Of a stretch of DNA of 64,000 bases, positions 31,632-42,506 are shown one piece after another. The position numbers were made by a program, and so were the translations under genes. Under the pieces are notes generated by a model. It was not told the origin of the DNA, did no database searches, and was given only the letters and a program-made list of their open reading frames with translations. This DNA is from Carpediemonas membranifera (taxonomy: Eukaryota > Fornicata): contig JAHDYR010000009.1 of assembly GCA_019828565.1 (NCBI GenBank), forward strand, positions 186,001 through 250,000, given 5' to 3'. Numbering within the stretch: the stretch's first letter is position 1; each line of letters opens with the position of its first letter.

Positions 31632-31883
31632 GTTTGTAGGATTAAAGCGTTGTTTCCTTTGGTGTCGGGGATCATGGGGTCGCGTCGGGGAGTCGGGCTC
31701 GCACGTATTGATGGAGATTGATGGAGATCGTGGGCTGAGGGCACGATGGACCTGGGTCCGCACTGCCTGGAAGCGGCGAACATTGATGTTGGCGGTGTTC
31801 TGCATGTGGGACTGCCAATGTACCTCAGTTGCCCACAGACCTTGCCTGTCGTTCCACCGGCTAAGCTGCGATCAGACAAAAAA

Positions 31884-32834
31884 ATGTCGACAGCGACGCC
31901 AGCGTTGTCCGATGAGAAGCTACAGAGCACAGTGAAGCGGCTTAAAGCGCTAGTAGTCAAGCTGAATGAAAAATGCGACCAACTGAAGGCTGAGAACACC
32001 TATTTAACGACATCACTGGCCACGGCCGACGGGTCGCTTGAAACTGTCTCATCAGAGCGCGATGAACTTGTAGAGGAGAATAAGAAGCAGCGTGAACAGT
32101 TAGGTTCGCTTCAGACAGAGTTGGAGACATCACGATCATCAATCGTCACGCTCGAAACCACTCTTGCCGAGCTACGCGCCGAGTTCGCCGCCCATAAGGA
32201 GCAGACGAACCAGCTGCTCCAAACCATGTCCATGGACGTCGCTGAGCCATCAATAATCCCCGACCCCGACGCCGAAGACTTCGAGCTCGACCGTGCCCGC
32301 GAGGACAACGCCGGCCTGCTCATCGAGATCGGCCAGCTGAGAGAGCAACTGGCGAATTGCAGTAGAGAACGTGGCATGCTTAACGAGGAGCTGAGTGCCG
32401 CCCATGAGCGTGTCGTTGGGCTCAGACGGGAGGCGGTCGGGCTCAGGAAGGCAGACAGGGACGCCAGGAGAGAGCTCGCCGCGGTACGGGAGGAGCTTGC
32501 CCGGGCGAACCACGGGGTCCAACCGACTGCGGATGGCCCCGCCCCACGGCCCGCAGACGAGGAGACTGTTGACCAGCCGAGGATGGATGCACTGTCGGGG
32601 GAGCTGGCCGAGCTGAGGGATATGTACGCGCACGCATGCGAGCAGCTGGCGTACTTCAAGAACGAGAGTAGACAGGATAGTGCAGACGTCGCGAGGGCAC
32701 GACACATCCGGAGCCTAGTCCTGGCCTTCCTCTGTGGGGCAGACAGCCGCACGGTGGTCCCGGTACTGTGCAACCTGCTCTCACTCACTGAGGATGAGCG
32801 GGCAAAGGTGCGTGCTGCCAGGCATGGCGTGTAA
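31884..32834 (+). CDS. Golgin-like coiled-coil protein with C-terminal GRIP-like domain
   Basis: 316 residues from ATG 31884, which follows a run of seven A. Most of the protein is predicted coiled coil, rich in E, L, K and R with heptad spacing and broken by short proline-containing linkers near residues ~120 and ~215. The last ~45 residues (HIRSLVLAFLCG, TVVPVLCNLLSLTEDE) follow the GRIP pattern that binds Arl1 at the trans-Golgi. The conserved tyrosine of GRIP domains that contacts Arl1 appears to be replaced by histidine here. The family assignment is based on the C-terminal pattern plus the coiled-coil body. The next gene's start lies 134 bp downstream; another in-frame ATG lies only 2 bp downstream. 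Confidence 0.7.
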   Translation: MSTATPALSDEKLQSTVKRLKALVVKLNEKCDQLKAENTYLTTSLATADGSLETVSSERDELVEENKKQREQLGSLQTELETSRSSIVTLETTLAELRAEFAAHKEQTNQLLQTMSMDVAEPSIIPDPDAEDFELDRAREDNAGLLIEIGQLREQLANCSRERGMLNEELSAAHERVVGLRREAVGLRKADRDARRELAAVREELARANHGVQPTADGPAPRPADEETVDQPRMDALSGELAELRDMYAHACEQLAYFKNESRQDSADVARARHIRSLVLAFLCGADSRTVVPVLCNLLSLTEDERAKVRAARHGV

Positions 32835-32968
32835 GCATGGGTAGGGCGAGGTTTATAGCGATTGCTGAGGCCATTAAAGACGTAAACGCCTATTGGACGC
32901 GAGAGTTGGGTCGGGCGAGCATTTACGTCCAATGTAAACGACAAGGTTTGCCGACAACAACGAAAACG

Positions 32969-35900
32969 ATGACCGAAGGCGAGGACTTCTTACAGCAATA
33001 CCTCGCCTTGGTGAGCGAAAATACGGCATAGTATGTCCCCATTCCGCCCTCTTTACGCAGCCTTGATGTGGCCAACGACTTAGTTCAGAGCACCATCGAG
33101 GATTCCAAGCAGATCGCCGACTTCTCGGAGGAGGCAGTGCAGAAGGCGCAACAAGAGCTCGAAGAAGAGAAGCTCCGTACTTCTGCGGCCGTTACGATCC
33201 AATGTATGATGCGTTCCCGTTTGGCCTGGAGAGTTTTCGTACGTCGGCGCGGTGAGAAGGCCGAAGAGCATAGAGCCGCGAGTCGCATTCAGGCACTCTA
33301 TAGAGCACACAGTGCACAGCGTCTTTTGGCGGAGATGCGAGCCCGACATGCCGAGGAGATGATGAGGGAGAAAGAACGCGAAATCGAGGCAATGCGGGCG
33401 AAACTTGCGGAAGCTATGCGAGCCAAGCAGGCGGAGGCGCCACATCTGAAGACGGTGCACCTCTCCCACACGCCAGATCCGGCCTCCATCAAGCCGGTTA
33501 CGGGGCTACTGCTTGCCCCTGTCGATCGGCAGCCGCGTCGCCCGCCCGTCCCAACCACACCGCCGGAGATTGACCCTGAGGCGACGATGCACGTCACAAG
33601 CACGGCAGCCCTGGGCCCTGTGAGCCCGGCGTCGAGCTCCCCTGGTCTCCCGCCTCCCACGGCCCTTCCCGCCCCGTTCGTTGTGGACCATGACGTTCGA
33701 GTGCCCAAGCCTGAACCCAGACCACCCAAGCCGTCGCAGCTGATCGCGGTGGACTCCTCTGTGATACAGGAGGAGAACTCGCAGTCACTCAACCTGAAGC
33801 GGCGGGAGGAACTGTGCTCCCCCACTGCTATGCGCGTGGAGCGGCAGGAGTATCTCGTAGACGAGGCCCGGTTCCTGATGGAGAAGGCGCCAGCACCACC
33901 GCCTGCTGCCGAGCCCCTGCCTCGCCCCGCCATCGTTGTGCCCCCTCCCGCGCCAACGTCCGAGCCGGATCCAACAGAAGAGATCGTCGCCGCATTTATG
34001 ACAATGTGCAGTTTAAAGCGAGCCGCTGTGGGCCGGGCGAGGGAAGCGCACGCCGCTCTCAAACCTCTGGCCCCGGCCCCGATACCCGCCCCCCCAGTCC
34101 CAGAGACACCTGAGCCTCTCGCCCTCGAGGACAACGACGACCACGGAGTAGTCGGCCCCATTCCGGTCGAGCTGCGTCAGCTTGTAGGTGCCCAACGGAG
34201 TAGACTCCTCGCGGGGGTGACCTCGGTCGACCTATCCTACCGCAGCGCAGTGCTCGAAACCAGAGACCGCCTGGCGGCACTACTACCCAACCTGCAGGAG
34301 CTGGTGCTTCAGAAGCCGACTGCTCTGCCGCCCCGTGGCATCGGCCACCTCCTCAGAGGCCACGAGAGATTGCGGACCTTAATCTGCGAATCCTTTGAAT
34401 TACTCGAGATGCCAGACCTAGTCCTGCCATCACTCGAGGTTGCAGTACTCTCCCAGCTTGGCCTGGCAGTCGCCCCCGCCCTATCAAGTCCTGGACTGCG
34501 GCTCCTCTCTCTCCACGGCAACCAGCTGACTGCCCCTCCACTCCTGCCGACCCGCCTGACCCAACTCGACTTGTCATCCAACCAACTTCCCACGGTGGGT
34601 CGGGCACTCGACCAATGTAGATTCCTGGTTAGACTTGACTTGAGTGATAACTGCCTCACTTCCATGCCCGACCTGGGCAATCTGCCGAATCTGACACACC
34701 TTTATATCTCCGGCAATGCCCTGACCAGCTTGTACACTCCCACCGCCATGCTGCCGCTTCGAGTGCTGTGGGCGAGCAGGAATCGACTCCAAGGCCTTGA
34801 TGAAGGCTGGGGCGCCAGCTTCCCCTGCCTTGAGTCGCTGCAGCTGGATGAAAACTCGATCGCCCAGATCGCTGTGAGCCGCCCCATGCCGTGCCTGACT
34901 TCGCTGCAGCTTGCTTTCAACCAAATCGCGGATCATGCGTCGCTGGTGGCGATTGCGACAACTGCGCCTAGGCTGAAGACACTCGGAATCAGCAATAATC
35001 CCGCAGTTGAGGTCGGTCGCCGAGCCAGTTATCGCGTGCTCCTTGCCCGCCTACCCCTCCTGACTGAGCTCAACAACGAGGATGTCCCCAGGACCGCCAT
35101 GCCCGAGAATCCAACCCCAGTGACCTACCTTCGCGCTGTGGCGGTGCGGGTGCCGCCCGGGCATACGAGCCATACCATCCCTGTGGCCCTGCACCGGCGG
35201 GACGGACCTGGCTTCCCCGACGTGGACGGCGACGCTGTGCTTCGGCGTCGACTCCACCGCCACTCCCCACTCGACCTGCTCGCCAGGCGTGCAGGGTGCA
35301 TGCATGGCGCCAGGGCTGCCTACCGCTCACTCCCGCCTCCCGCGGCCACACCGTCCAGTGTGGCCAGGGCTGCCGTCTCTGATCGCCGGATCCTACAGGA
35401 TGCCGCCGCCCGGTCAGTGTCGAGGTCCGATGGGCCAGAGCGCCAGGTCAGGGTCGACCATGCAGTTGTGGGGGTTCCTCTTGTTGCCGGGCCGAGAGTG
35501 GTCACTGCTGAATTTGATCGAATCAATGACGGGATGTTCAAGATCAGAAAATCTGGTGCATTGATTCACCGCTGGTGGCGCCACCGCAAGGACACTGCCA
35601 GCATCCTCCTGCACCTATCCGTAGTCGCCCAGGCGTTCCGGTTCCGACACCATCACTCTGCCCGCGTCATCCAACGTGCCGCGCGTGCCCGCATTGCCTT
35701 CCTTGCCCAACAGAGGGCAGCACTAGAGCAGAAGCTGAGAGAGGAAGACGCGGTGCGACACCGCATGGCTGAGGCCGCCGTGACTATCCAGTGTATGTAT
35801 CGCGTGGTGCGAGCTAAACAGATGGTTAAGGCCGCCCGAGCGCACAAGAAGCGGATGGAAGAAGCACGGCGGAAGCGGGAGGCGGAGGAGAAGGCCAGGG

Positions 35901-36715
35901 CTGCGGAACAGGCTGCCAAGGCTGCCCGAGAGGCAAGGGAAAGGGAAGCCGCGCTGGCCGAGCAGATGGCGCAGCGAATGGCGGCTAAGACCATGGATGG
36001 GTCGGCCAACTCAACGCCCAGGACGGCCCGGACACTCGCCCCCGCCCCCCAGTCGAGGCGCGGGTCGGCCACGCCTGGCAAGAGTCCGTTGGCTGCCACG
36101 GCGTCGGTCAAACCACTGTTCGAGCCCCCCGCCGCGGAGGTGGGTGATCTTGACGCTGACCTCGACTGGGTGAATGATCTAAGCGAACCGAGCGACCTCG
36201 AGGATGCACTCACCGCCTCGGTCAGCACGATCTCCATCACCCAACCACCCGCCCCAGCACCCGAGCCTGAGAAGCCCAAGCGGTCCTCCTCTGCCCGAGC
36301 CCAACGCTCTCTGCTGCCGGGTCTCTCCATGAGTGCGGGAACACCGACATCAGACAGTCTATCCCTCCAGGTATCGCGTGAACAGTCGAGAACTGAGCGG
36401 GTAGCGATGCAATGGGCCCAAGAAGCTTCGGACGAGACTGACGAGTTGGCCCGCGCTTTCATCAGGAACAGGCGGAAGTACACGAAGATCAGAAGGACCG
36501 AGGCGAAGCGGAAGTGGATAGAGGATCCCCTGGCCAGGCTCCAGAACTTCCGGCAGAAGGCGGGTATTGCTGAATCGAACCCGTCGACTTGGCGGAGTCA
36601 CAATAGCTCGGCTGTGACGAGTCCAACACCCGGGTCGGCTAGTACGATGTATCCAAAGCCTCCTATCCGGCCCAAGGTGGCGCTGGGAACCAAGGTCATG
36701 GGCTTGGACCGGTGA
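32969..36715 (+). CDS. Leucine-rich repeat and IQ-motif protein, two exons
   Basis: Exon 1 (32969-33030) joins across a 30-nt intron to the long exon 2 (33061-36715), giving 1238 residues. I chose ATG 32969 because it follows an A-rich stretch. An in-frame ATG at 32837 would add 44 codons but lies only 2 bp after the previous stop. Order: acidic N-terminus; two IQ-like motifs (VTIQCMMRSRLAWRVF, ASRIQALYRAHSAQRLL); charged helix; long proline-rich region; about ten leucine-rich repeats (LDLSSNQLPTV, LDLSDNCLTSMPDL, LYISGNALTSL); low-complexity linker; two more IQ-like motifs (ARVIQRAARARIAFL, VTIQCMYRVVRAKQMV) with an arginine/lysine/glutamate helix; and a serine/proline tail. IQ motifs bind calmodulin-type proteins. 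The arrangement resembles LRRIQ-type and centrosome/cilium-associated proteins, but the exact role is unknown. Confidence 0.8.
33031..33060 (+). other. 30-nt intron
   Basis: GTATGT...TTTACGCAG. An in-frame TAG straddles the donor (33029-33031). Excision joins 32969-33030 (phase 2) to 33061 and restores a continuous frame. Donor and acceptor match the other introns in the window. Confidence 0.75.
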
Positions 36716-36945
36716 TTGTACATATGCAGGATATATACTTATGTTATCGGATGCAAGAAGCCGTTTAATGAATAAAGTTCTCTTACTTGATGAACCTTGG
36801 CGGTGTGATGCGATTCTTCCCCATGCATTCGTATTTGAGGTGACAGCATCGTGGATGAGGTGATTAGCTCGACGTTTAGTCCCCTCATCTGGGCACTGCG
36901 ACCGGTGCAGTTTTGCCGTGATCATCGTCATCGATCACACAGGAA

Positions 36946-37512
36946 ATGAGCTCTGACCGTGATATCGTTGCGGAAGAGGTCAAGATGCTCCAAGAGCAGG
37001 AAGAGAGACGCAAATTGGATGAAATAGCGCAAGCCAAGACCGTCGAGCGCCAGGACGCAGTCCTACTCACAATGCTCGGCGATATGCCCTCACTGGACGC
37101 AAAGCCGAAGGACAACATTCTATTTGTTGCAAGACTGAACCATATCACCGACGAAGAGAGCCTTCGTTCGATCGCCGAGATCAGAACAGGTCTCACAGTG
37201 AAGAGCGTCGACATCAAGAAGGACCCGGACACAAAGGAGTCACGTGGATTCGCGTTCATCGAGTTTGAGACAGACAGGGATGCTAGTATTGCTTATAAGA
37301 AGCTTCAGACGATCGTTGTCGACGACAGAAGGCTGCATGTCGACTTCGCCCAATCAGTGAAGCGGGATGCCAGGAAACCGCAGGGAGGGAGACATAGAGA
37401 AGAGCCACCGCCGCCCCCACCACCGGAAGCGCCTGAGAGTGGGGAGAGGGTGCGTCGGAAGGTGAAGCGGAGGGTCAAGCGGTGCGACGCCAAGAAGTAC
37501 CGCAAGGACTGA
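36946..37512 (+). CDS. RRM protein of PPIL4 type, lacking the cyclophilin domain
   Basis: 188 residues from ATG 36946. A glutamate/lysine-rich helix leads into LTMLGDMPSLDAKPKDN, followed by one RNA-recognition motif (residues ~58-140) with RNP2 ILFVARL, RNP1-like RGFAFIEF, and the ending DDRRLHVDFAQSV. That ending and the preceding segment match the RRM part of PPIL4, the nuclear cyclophilin with RRM linked to splicing. The tail is proline-rich (seven P in a row) and then basic. PPIL4 normally carries an N-terminal peptidyl-prolyl isomerase domain of ~160 residues. No such domain is found here, and the upstream gap (230 bp) is too short for it. Confidence 0.8.
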   Translation: MSSDRDIVAEEVKMLQEQEERRKLDEIAQAKTVERQDAVLLTMLGDMPSLDAKPKDNILFVARLNHITDEESLRSIAEIRTGLTVKSVDIKKDPDTKESRGFAFIEFETDRDASIAYKKLQTIVVDDRRLHVDFAQSVKRDARKPQGGRHREEPPPPPPPEAPESGERVRRKVKRRVKRCDAKKYRKD

Positions 37513-37672
37513 AATGACGCGTTCTATGCAAGATAGAAGGGCCAAGCCTTATGAGTGCCATTTTTTCGCACCCGAGCTTACCCCCAAATTACCCTAAACT
37601 GTTGATTGATGATTTGATTGTAAGAAAAAATGCAGGAAAAAAGCTTGTGAAGAACGAGTTGCAGTGTCGGAG

Positions 37673-38320
37673 ATGGCTGAAGTCCCCACATTTAAGCTCG
37701 TGCTAGTTGGTGATGGCTGCACTGGCAAGACCACTTTTGTGAAGAGACACAGAACCGGCGAGTTCGAGCGCAGATACCACGCCACTCTTGGTGTTGAGGT
37801 CCGTACTCTTCCCTTCTACACCACTCGCGGCCAGGTTAACTTCAACGTTTGGGATACCGCCGGCCAGGAGAAGTTTGGTGGCCTTCGTGACGGCTACTAC
37901 ATTGGCGCCAACGCTGCCATCATCTTCTTCGATGTGACCTCCCGTATCACATACAAGAACGTCCCTAACTGGCACCGCGATCTTGTTCGTGTCTGCGAGA
38001 ACATCCCCATGGTTCTCGTCGGCAACAAGGTCGACTGCAAGGATCGCCAGGTCAAGGCTAAGAGCATCACGTTCCACCGCCGCAAGAACATCCAGTACTA
38101 CGAGATCTCCGCCAAGACCAACTACAACTTCGAGAAGCCCTTCAAGTACCTCGCTCGTCGCCTCTCGAACGACCCCAACCTCGAGTTCACTGAGGAGCCC
38201 GCCGTCAAGCCCCCGGATGCCGACGTCACCCTCGATCGCGAGTACATCGCCGAGCAGGAGCGCCAGCTCGAGCAGGCCGTCGCCCTCCCCGTCCCCGCCG
38301 ACGACGATGACGACTTCTAA
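37673..38320 (+). CDS. RAN: Ran GTPase
   Basis: 215 residues from ATG 37673. All Ras-family boxes are visible: P-loop GDGCTGKTT (residues ~14-22), switch [22 protein letters not shown] and [29 protein letters not shown] and an acidic C-terminus (DDDDDF) are diagnostic for Ran rather than Rab. Ran-GTP drives nucleocytoplasmic transport through importins and exportins and organises the spindle. Length matches animal and yeast Ran. The leader just upstream is A-rich, as in the uL18 gene. Single exon; third codon positions are strongly C-biased, as expected for a well-expressed gene. Confidence 0.98.
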   Translation: MAEVPTFKLVLVGDGCTGKTTFVKRHRTGEFERRYHATLGVEVRTLPFYTTRGQVNFNVWDTAGQEKFGGLRDGYYIGANAAIIFFDVTSRITYKNVPNWHRDLVRVCENIPMVLVGNKVDCKDRQVKAKSITFHRRKNIQYYEISAKTNYNFEKPFKYLARRLSNDPNLEFTEEPAVKPPDADVTLDREYIAEQERQLEQAVALPVPADDDDDF

Positions 38321-38648
38321 AGAGCATCTGAAGGATATAAATGTGGAATCGGATTTTTTGCCATTACTGCGCTGTGCCCTTGCGTAATCTGCTGCCAATA
38401 TAGCACTAATATGGTCTTTTCACACTCGTTATGAGACTTGCAGCTTGTACTGCCGACCTGAAGTCTGAACTCAACTACTTCGTTCGTTCAGAGCCCACCC
38501 GACAGGCCAACCTTGGAAGCCTGGAAAAGCTCTAGTCAACACGGACGGCCAGCCAAGACGCCCGCCACCCGAGTTAGACTGATCTCGTCCCATTTATACC
38601 ATATGTATTGTCGTAAAGGGCTTGTCCCCTGTCCGCGGCAGTTGTTGC
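38321..38648. other. Intergenic region between Ran and Elp3
   Basis: 328 bp without a coding region or recognisable RNA gene. It must contain the Ran 3' end and the Elp3 promoter. Confidence 0.5.
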
Positions 38649-40271
38649 ATGAGCGACACTGTTCTCGCTGTTGCAGAGATTGTACGAGAGCTTATTGCGC
38701 TGTACAACTCATCTCCCCAACGGCTGAACACACAGCGTGTGAATAAGCTGAGGAACAGCATCGCCTCCAGACACAAGCTCCCCTGCACACCGAAACTCGC
38801 CGAAATCCTCCGCGCTCTCCCTCCTCAGTACCTCAAGCCCATCGGTCCGTATCTTATGCACAAACCCGTTCGTACTGCCAGCGGCGTTGCCGTTGTGGCC
38901 GTCATGTGCCAGCCTCACCGCTGCCCCCACCAAGAGGCTACCGGCCGAGCGTGCGTTTACTGTCCTGGTGGTGTGGACTCGGACTTTGAGTACTCCACGC
39001 AGTCCTACACGGGCTTTGAACCGACTTCGATGCGCGCCATTCGCGCCCGCTACGATCCCATCGTTCAAGCCCGCGGCAGGCTCGAGCAGCTCGAGCGTCT
39101 TGGCCATAACACCGACAAGGTAGAGTATATAGTGATGGGCGGAACATTTATGAGTCTCCCTAAGTCATACAGGGACAGATTCGTCACGGACCTCCACGAC
39201 GCTCTCTCAGGCCACATATCAGGCACCGTAGAGGAGGCGGTGGAGTTCTCCCAGTACAGCAAGCGGCGCTGTGTCGGCATGACTATCGAGACCCGGCCCG
39301 ACTTCTGTCTGCCTGAGCACATAGAAGACATGCTCCAGTACGGATGCACTCGCCTCGAGGTGGGCGTGCAGACGGTGTACAGGGACGTCATTCTCGCCAT
39401 CAACAGAGGCCACAGCGTCAAGTCTGTCGCTCGGTGCTTTGAACACTGCAAGCTGGCCGGCTACAAGGTCATTGCGCATATGATGCCCAACCTGCCCGGA
39501 GTAGACTTCTACCGCGACGTCTGGGCGATGCAGGATCTCATGGAGTCGCCCGCATTCAGACCAGACGGCCTCAAACTCTACCCGACCCTCGTCATCAGGG
39601 GGACCGAGCTTTACCAGCAGTGGGTTGACGGGCAGTTCGTGTCGTACCACCCAGACATCCTTATCCTGCTGTCTGCCCGGTTGCTGGCACTCTGCCCGCC
39701 CTGGGTGAGGGTGTATCGCGTTCAGAGAGATATTCCTATGCCGCTGGTCACGAGCGGGGTGGAAAACGGGAATTTAAGGGAGCTAGCCGTTAATAAGGCA
39801 AAGGAGATGGGCCTGGATGTGAAAGAGATTCGGGCCCGTGAAGCAGGTCTGGCCGGCATCAAGCAAAACGTGGTTGCCGATAGAGTTGAGCTTGTCCGCC
39901 GGGACTACGTTGCCTCACGGGGCTGGGAGACCTTCCTTTCGTACGAGGACAGAGAGGCTGACATTCTCGTCGGCATGCTTAGACTGCGCCGACTCAACCG
40001 AAACGGGAGTACCCGACCCGAGCTCACTGGGCTGGCCTCAATTGTCAGAGAGCTCCATGTGTACGGAACGGCTGTTGCTGTGGGGGATAGGGCGACCTCG
40101 TCCACCCAGCACGAGGGCATTGGCACGCTGCTCGTCGAGGAGGCGGAGAGGGTGGCGCGGGACGAGCACGGCAGCACCAAGCTCGCCATCATTGCGGGTG
40201 TGGGTACTAGGGGGTACTACGCAGGCCTGGGCTATCGTCTGGAGGGCCCTTACATGGTCAAGGACCTCTGA
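38649..40271 (+). CDS. ELP3: Elongator complex protein 3 (radical SAM tRNA acetyltransferase)
   Basis: 540 residues from ATG 38649. The radical-SAM cluster cysteines lie at C92, C102 and C105 ([17 protein letters not shown]), followed by the hallmark [20 protein letters not shown]. The C-terminal GNAT domain includes [16 protein letters not shown] and [16 protein letters not shown]. Elp3 is the catalytic subunit of Elongator, which adds the carboxymethyl group to uridine 34 of tRNAs in the cytoplasm. All catalytic motifs and the usual ~540-residue length are present, so the gene looks functional. Single exon. A Ctu2-like gene, from the companion U34 thiolation pathway, may lie ~5.4 kb downstream. 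Confidence 0.97.
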   Translation: MSDTVLAVAEIVRELIALYNSSPQRLNTQRVNKLRNSIASRHKLPCTPKLAEILRALPPQYLKPIGPYLMHKPVRTASGVAVVAVMCQPHRCPHQEATGRACVYCPGGVDSDFEYSTQSYTGFEPTSMRAIRARYDPIVQARGRLEQLERLGHNTDKVEYIVMGGTFMSLPKSYRDRFVTDLHDALSGHISGTVEEAVEFSQYSKRRCVGMTIETRPDFCLPEHIEDMLQYGCTRLEVGVQTVYRDVILAINRGHSVKSVARCFEHCKLAGYKVIAHMMPNLPGVDFYRDVWAMQDLMESPAFRPDGLKLYPTLVIRGTELYQQWVDGQFVSYHPDILILLSARLLALCPPWVRVYRVQRDIPMPLVTSGVENGNLRELAVNKAKEMGLDVKEIRAREAGLAGIKQNVVADRVELVRRDYVASRGWETFLSYEDREADILVGMLRLRRLNRNGSTRPELTGLASIVRELHVYGTAVAVGDRATSSTQHEGIGTLLVEEAERVARDEHGSTKLAIIAGVGTRGYYAGLGYRLEGPYMVKDL

Positions 40272-40479
40272 GGCTGCGGTGGTCTTTTTAAGTCAGCGCG
40301 ACGTTTGTCTAAAGATTTGCGGTTGATGAGAGTCTTGGCGCGACTGTATGCGTTGGCTATGATCGACATTTTGCTGCAATCTACCAACCGAATGCTATTT
40401 CTCAATATTTATGTGAATAACATGTCTCCATGTATCTTGTGTCGAGACGAAATCCAACCCCTTGAAATCTCCCTAAAAA

Positions 40480-41560
40480 ATGGCTACCGAGCGTCAGAAG
40501 CTCGTTATTCAGCGTCAGATTAACGGTATCAACCACTGCCGTCAGATTCTGGTCCCGACGAAGGGCGAGTTCCGCAAGGGCTTCGTCCTCATCTCGATCA
40601 ACCAGTTCAACATCGAGCAGGTTTGTTACCGCCATGGCCTGCGTTCAATGGTCATTTCCCCATCCTTTTACTCAGGAGCGAGTTGTTCTTCTCACGAAGA
40701 AGAGCTATTGGCGAGTGAAGTACAACTTTGACACAAAATCGATCGAACGCTCAGAGGAGACGCCCCTCTCAGAGGTGACACACATCGAGAAGGGTTACTT
40801 CAAGTACCCCAAACTTTCTCTCACCAAGGTGTTCGACGTGGGCGCCCAGAAGCAGTACGGCGTCCGGATCTACCGCAAGCAGGCCGAGGCGAACGGCGTG
40901 ATGCTCGACGGCGAGACTGTGGGCATCCGTGAGTCAGTCAATCCTCTCAAGAAGATGCAGCCCTTCCGCACGTTCAGGGCCCTTGACTGCGTCACCTACG
41001 AGTACGGCAGGGAAGTCATCAACGACCTTTGCGCCGCCTTCCAAGAGGCCCTCGAGGCCATCGCGCCCGACTCCGGCTTCTACGTGTCCGAGTGCCCGCT
41101 GGTTCGGTCCGACGTCATTGGTCCGTTCTCTGCCGTCCTCAACGCCTGGCAAGTGGGTCACTACAACAAGGACCTCATTGACGACGACGATGACTGGGAT
41201 GAACCTGTCGTGAAGAAGGAGAAGAAGCCGAAGAAGGAGAAGAAGGAGAAGGAGAAGGCACAGGAGGCTGAGGAGGCGGCGGCCCAGTTTGAGCAGGAGG
41301 CGGAGATGGCCGCGCAGACAGCACTGCCGGAGAGCGATGATGAGGATAAGCCCGCTGAAGAGGCCGAGGAGCAGGCGGTGGAGCCCGAGGCGGAATCCAA
41401 GCCTGATGCTGAGGTCGAGGGAGAAATGGTTGAACCTGAAACTGAGGCCGTTATCGAGGCCGAGCCTGAAGCGGAGGTTGCGGCTGTTGAGACGGAGGTA
41501 GCACAGGTAGAGGTAGCTCAAGCTGAGGCCGACGAGGAGGAAGAGGGGCTTGAGCTCTAG
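40480..41560 (+). CDS. hSac2/TPRG1-type domain protein with acidic tail, two exons
   Basis: Exon 1 (40480-40620, 47 codons) and exon 2 (40676-41560) join across a 55-nt intron into a 341-residue protein. ATG 40480 follows a run of six A. The first ~210 residues resemble the hSac2 domain found in INPP5F and the TPRG1 family: VLLTKKSYWRVKYNF, YGVRIYRKQ, and FRTFRALDC leading into a final helical segment. The rest is low complexity: KKEKKPKKEKKEKEK followed by an E/A/V-rich acidic repeat ending EEEEGLEL. Animal TPRG1L acts at synaptic vesicles; the molecular role of the domain is unclear. The family call is by overall pattern only. TGTAAAT lies 9 bp after the stop. Confidence 0.65.
40621..40675 (+). 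other. 55-nt intron
   Basis: GTTTGT...TTTTACTCAG. The frame upstream would run into unrelated residues; excision joins codon 47 in phase 0 to GAG CGA GTT at 40676, continuing the conserved domain. Confidence 0.85.
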
Positions 41561-41744
41561 GCGGCACTTGTAAATGTTATGACAACTCTGGGTGCGTCAA
41601 GAATGAGATGATTGGCCATGAAGATAACCGTTTACAGCAGCGATTATGCTGATAGGCCGCCCTGCCTGACGCTTCCGTGCCCGCAAAAGCGAGCAGGATA
41701 GCGACCAAAAATCGAGAAGACGCCTCAGACGATTGGAAGACTCT

Positions 41745-42347
41745 ATGGGCGTATTCGGCAGCTCTAAGAAGAGGAGGACGTTCTATCAGGCAGTTTACTC
41801 TTTCGATCCCGGAATTCCAGGCAACGACAGCGAACTTCCCGTCAAGAAGGGCGATATTCTCGAAGAGCTTCCCTTTGACGGCAATCATGAGGGCTGGGTG
41901 TATGTTTGTAAGACAAAGACATACGGGCTTGATACTCCAAGCGCGTCAATTGAGCCAATACGTGCGGAGAATGGCTTCGTCCCCTTGAACCGGGTTCAGC
42001 TCTACAACTTCGATCCTAAGGCCGCCAAGCCACGGTCAGGACGCGCCTCATACACACCAGGGACGCAGAATCCTCTTATGGACACCGGTGAGCTCGATTT
42101 GCCCGAGAACATCGCCAGCACGCTCGAGCGTTTTAACACGCTCTACGAAGCCGCCGAGGCCCGCCGCAAGTCACGCTATGAGACAGTACTCCAGCTGACC
42201 AACGACATGAGCCGGATGTTAATGGACATGGCGGCCGCGAAGGAGGACATCCAAGGCAAGATGGACCAGCTGAACGAGACGCTGGGGCAGTGGGGACAGC
42301 AGATAGACGAGTCGAGAGCCCGGCTGGCTGACATCCAGGGCGAGTAG
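41745..42347 (+). CDS. SH3-domain protein with C-terminal coiled coil
   Basis: 200 residues from ATG 41745. The N-terminal ~80 residues form an SH3 domain: AVYSFDP (ALYDY motif), NDSELPVKKGD (RT loop and diverging turn), GWVYV, and GFVPLNRV. A short polar linker is followed by a helical C-terminus with heptad character (residues ~120-200). SH3 domains bind proline-rich ligands; the partner is unknown. The arrangement would suit an adaptor in actin or membrane traffic. It lies between the hSac2-domain gene and a large membrane-protein gene, all in the same direction, each with its own intergenic gap. Confidence 0.8.
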   Translation: MGVFGSSKKRRTFYQAVYSFDPGIPGNDSELPVKKGDILEELPFDGNHEGWVYVCKTKTYGLDTPSASIEPIRAENGFVPLNRVQLYNFDPKAAKPRSGRASYTPGTQNPLMDTGELDLPENIASTLERFNTLYEAAEARRKSRYETVLQLTNDMSRMLMDMAAAKEDIQGKMDQLNETLGQWGQQIDESRARLADIQGE

Positions 42348-42506
42348 GGCGGCGTGTAGTATTTATAAAGACCGGCTTGGCGATTGATCCGAGAATATGT
42401 TGGTGAGCTGGGTCTAGCGGGTGTGCTGGGGTGATGCGTGGCAGTGGGACTGTCTACGGAAGCGGATGTGGTGGGTGCGAGTCGGGGCAGTTTCAGACAC
42501 GCAGCG

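Noticed and set aside
32837-32968. Start of the LRR/IQ gene at ATG 32837
   Set aside because: It lies only 2 bp after the previous stop, leaving no room for a promoter. ATG 32969 is preceded by an A-rich stretch like other starts here. Not fully excluded.
33011-33088. 78-nt intron (GTGAGC...TTCAG) in the LRR/IQ gene
   Set aside because: It is also in frame, but its donor and acceptor do not match the GTWTGT...TAYNCAG pattern shared by the other introns, whereas the 30-nt alternative does.
36570-36600. tRNA-like T-arm word (gggttcgattc on the minus strand)
   Set aside because: It lies inside the LRR/IQ coding sequence and there is no acceptor, D or anticodon arm at the right distance.
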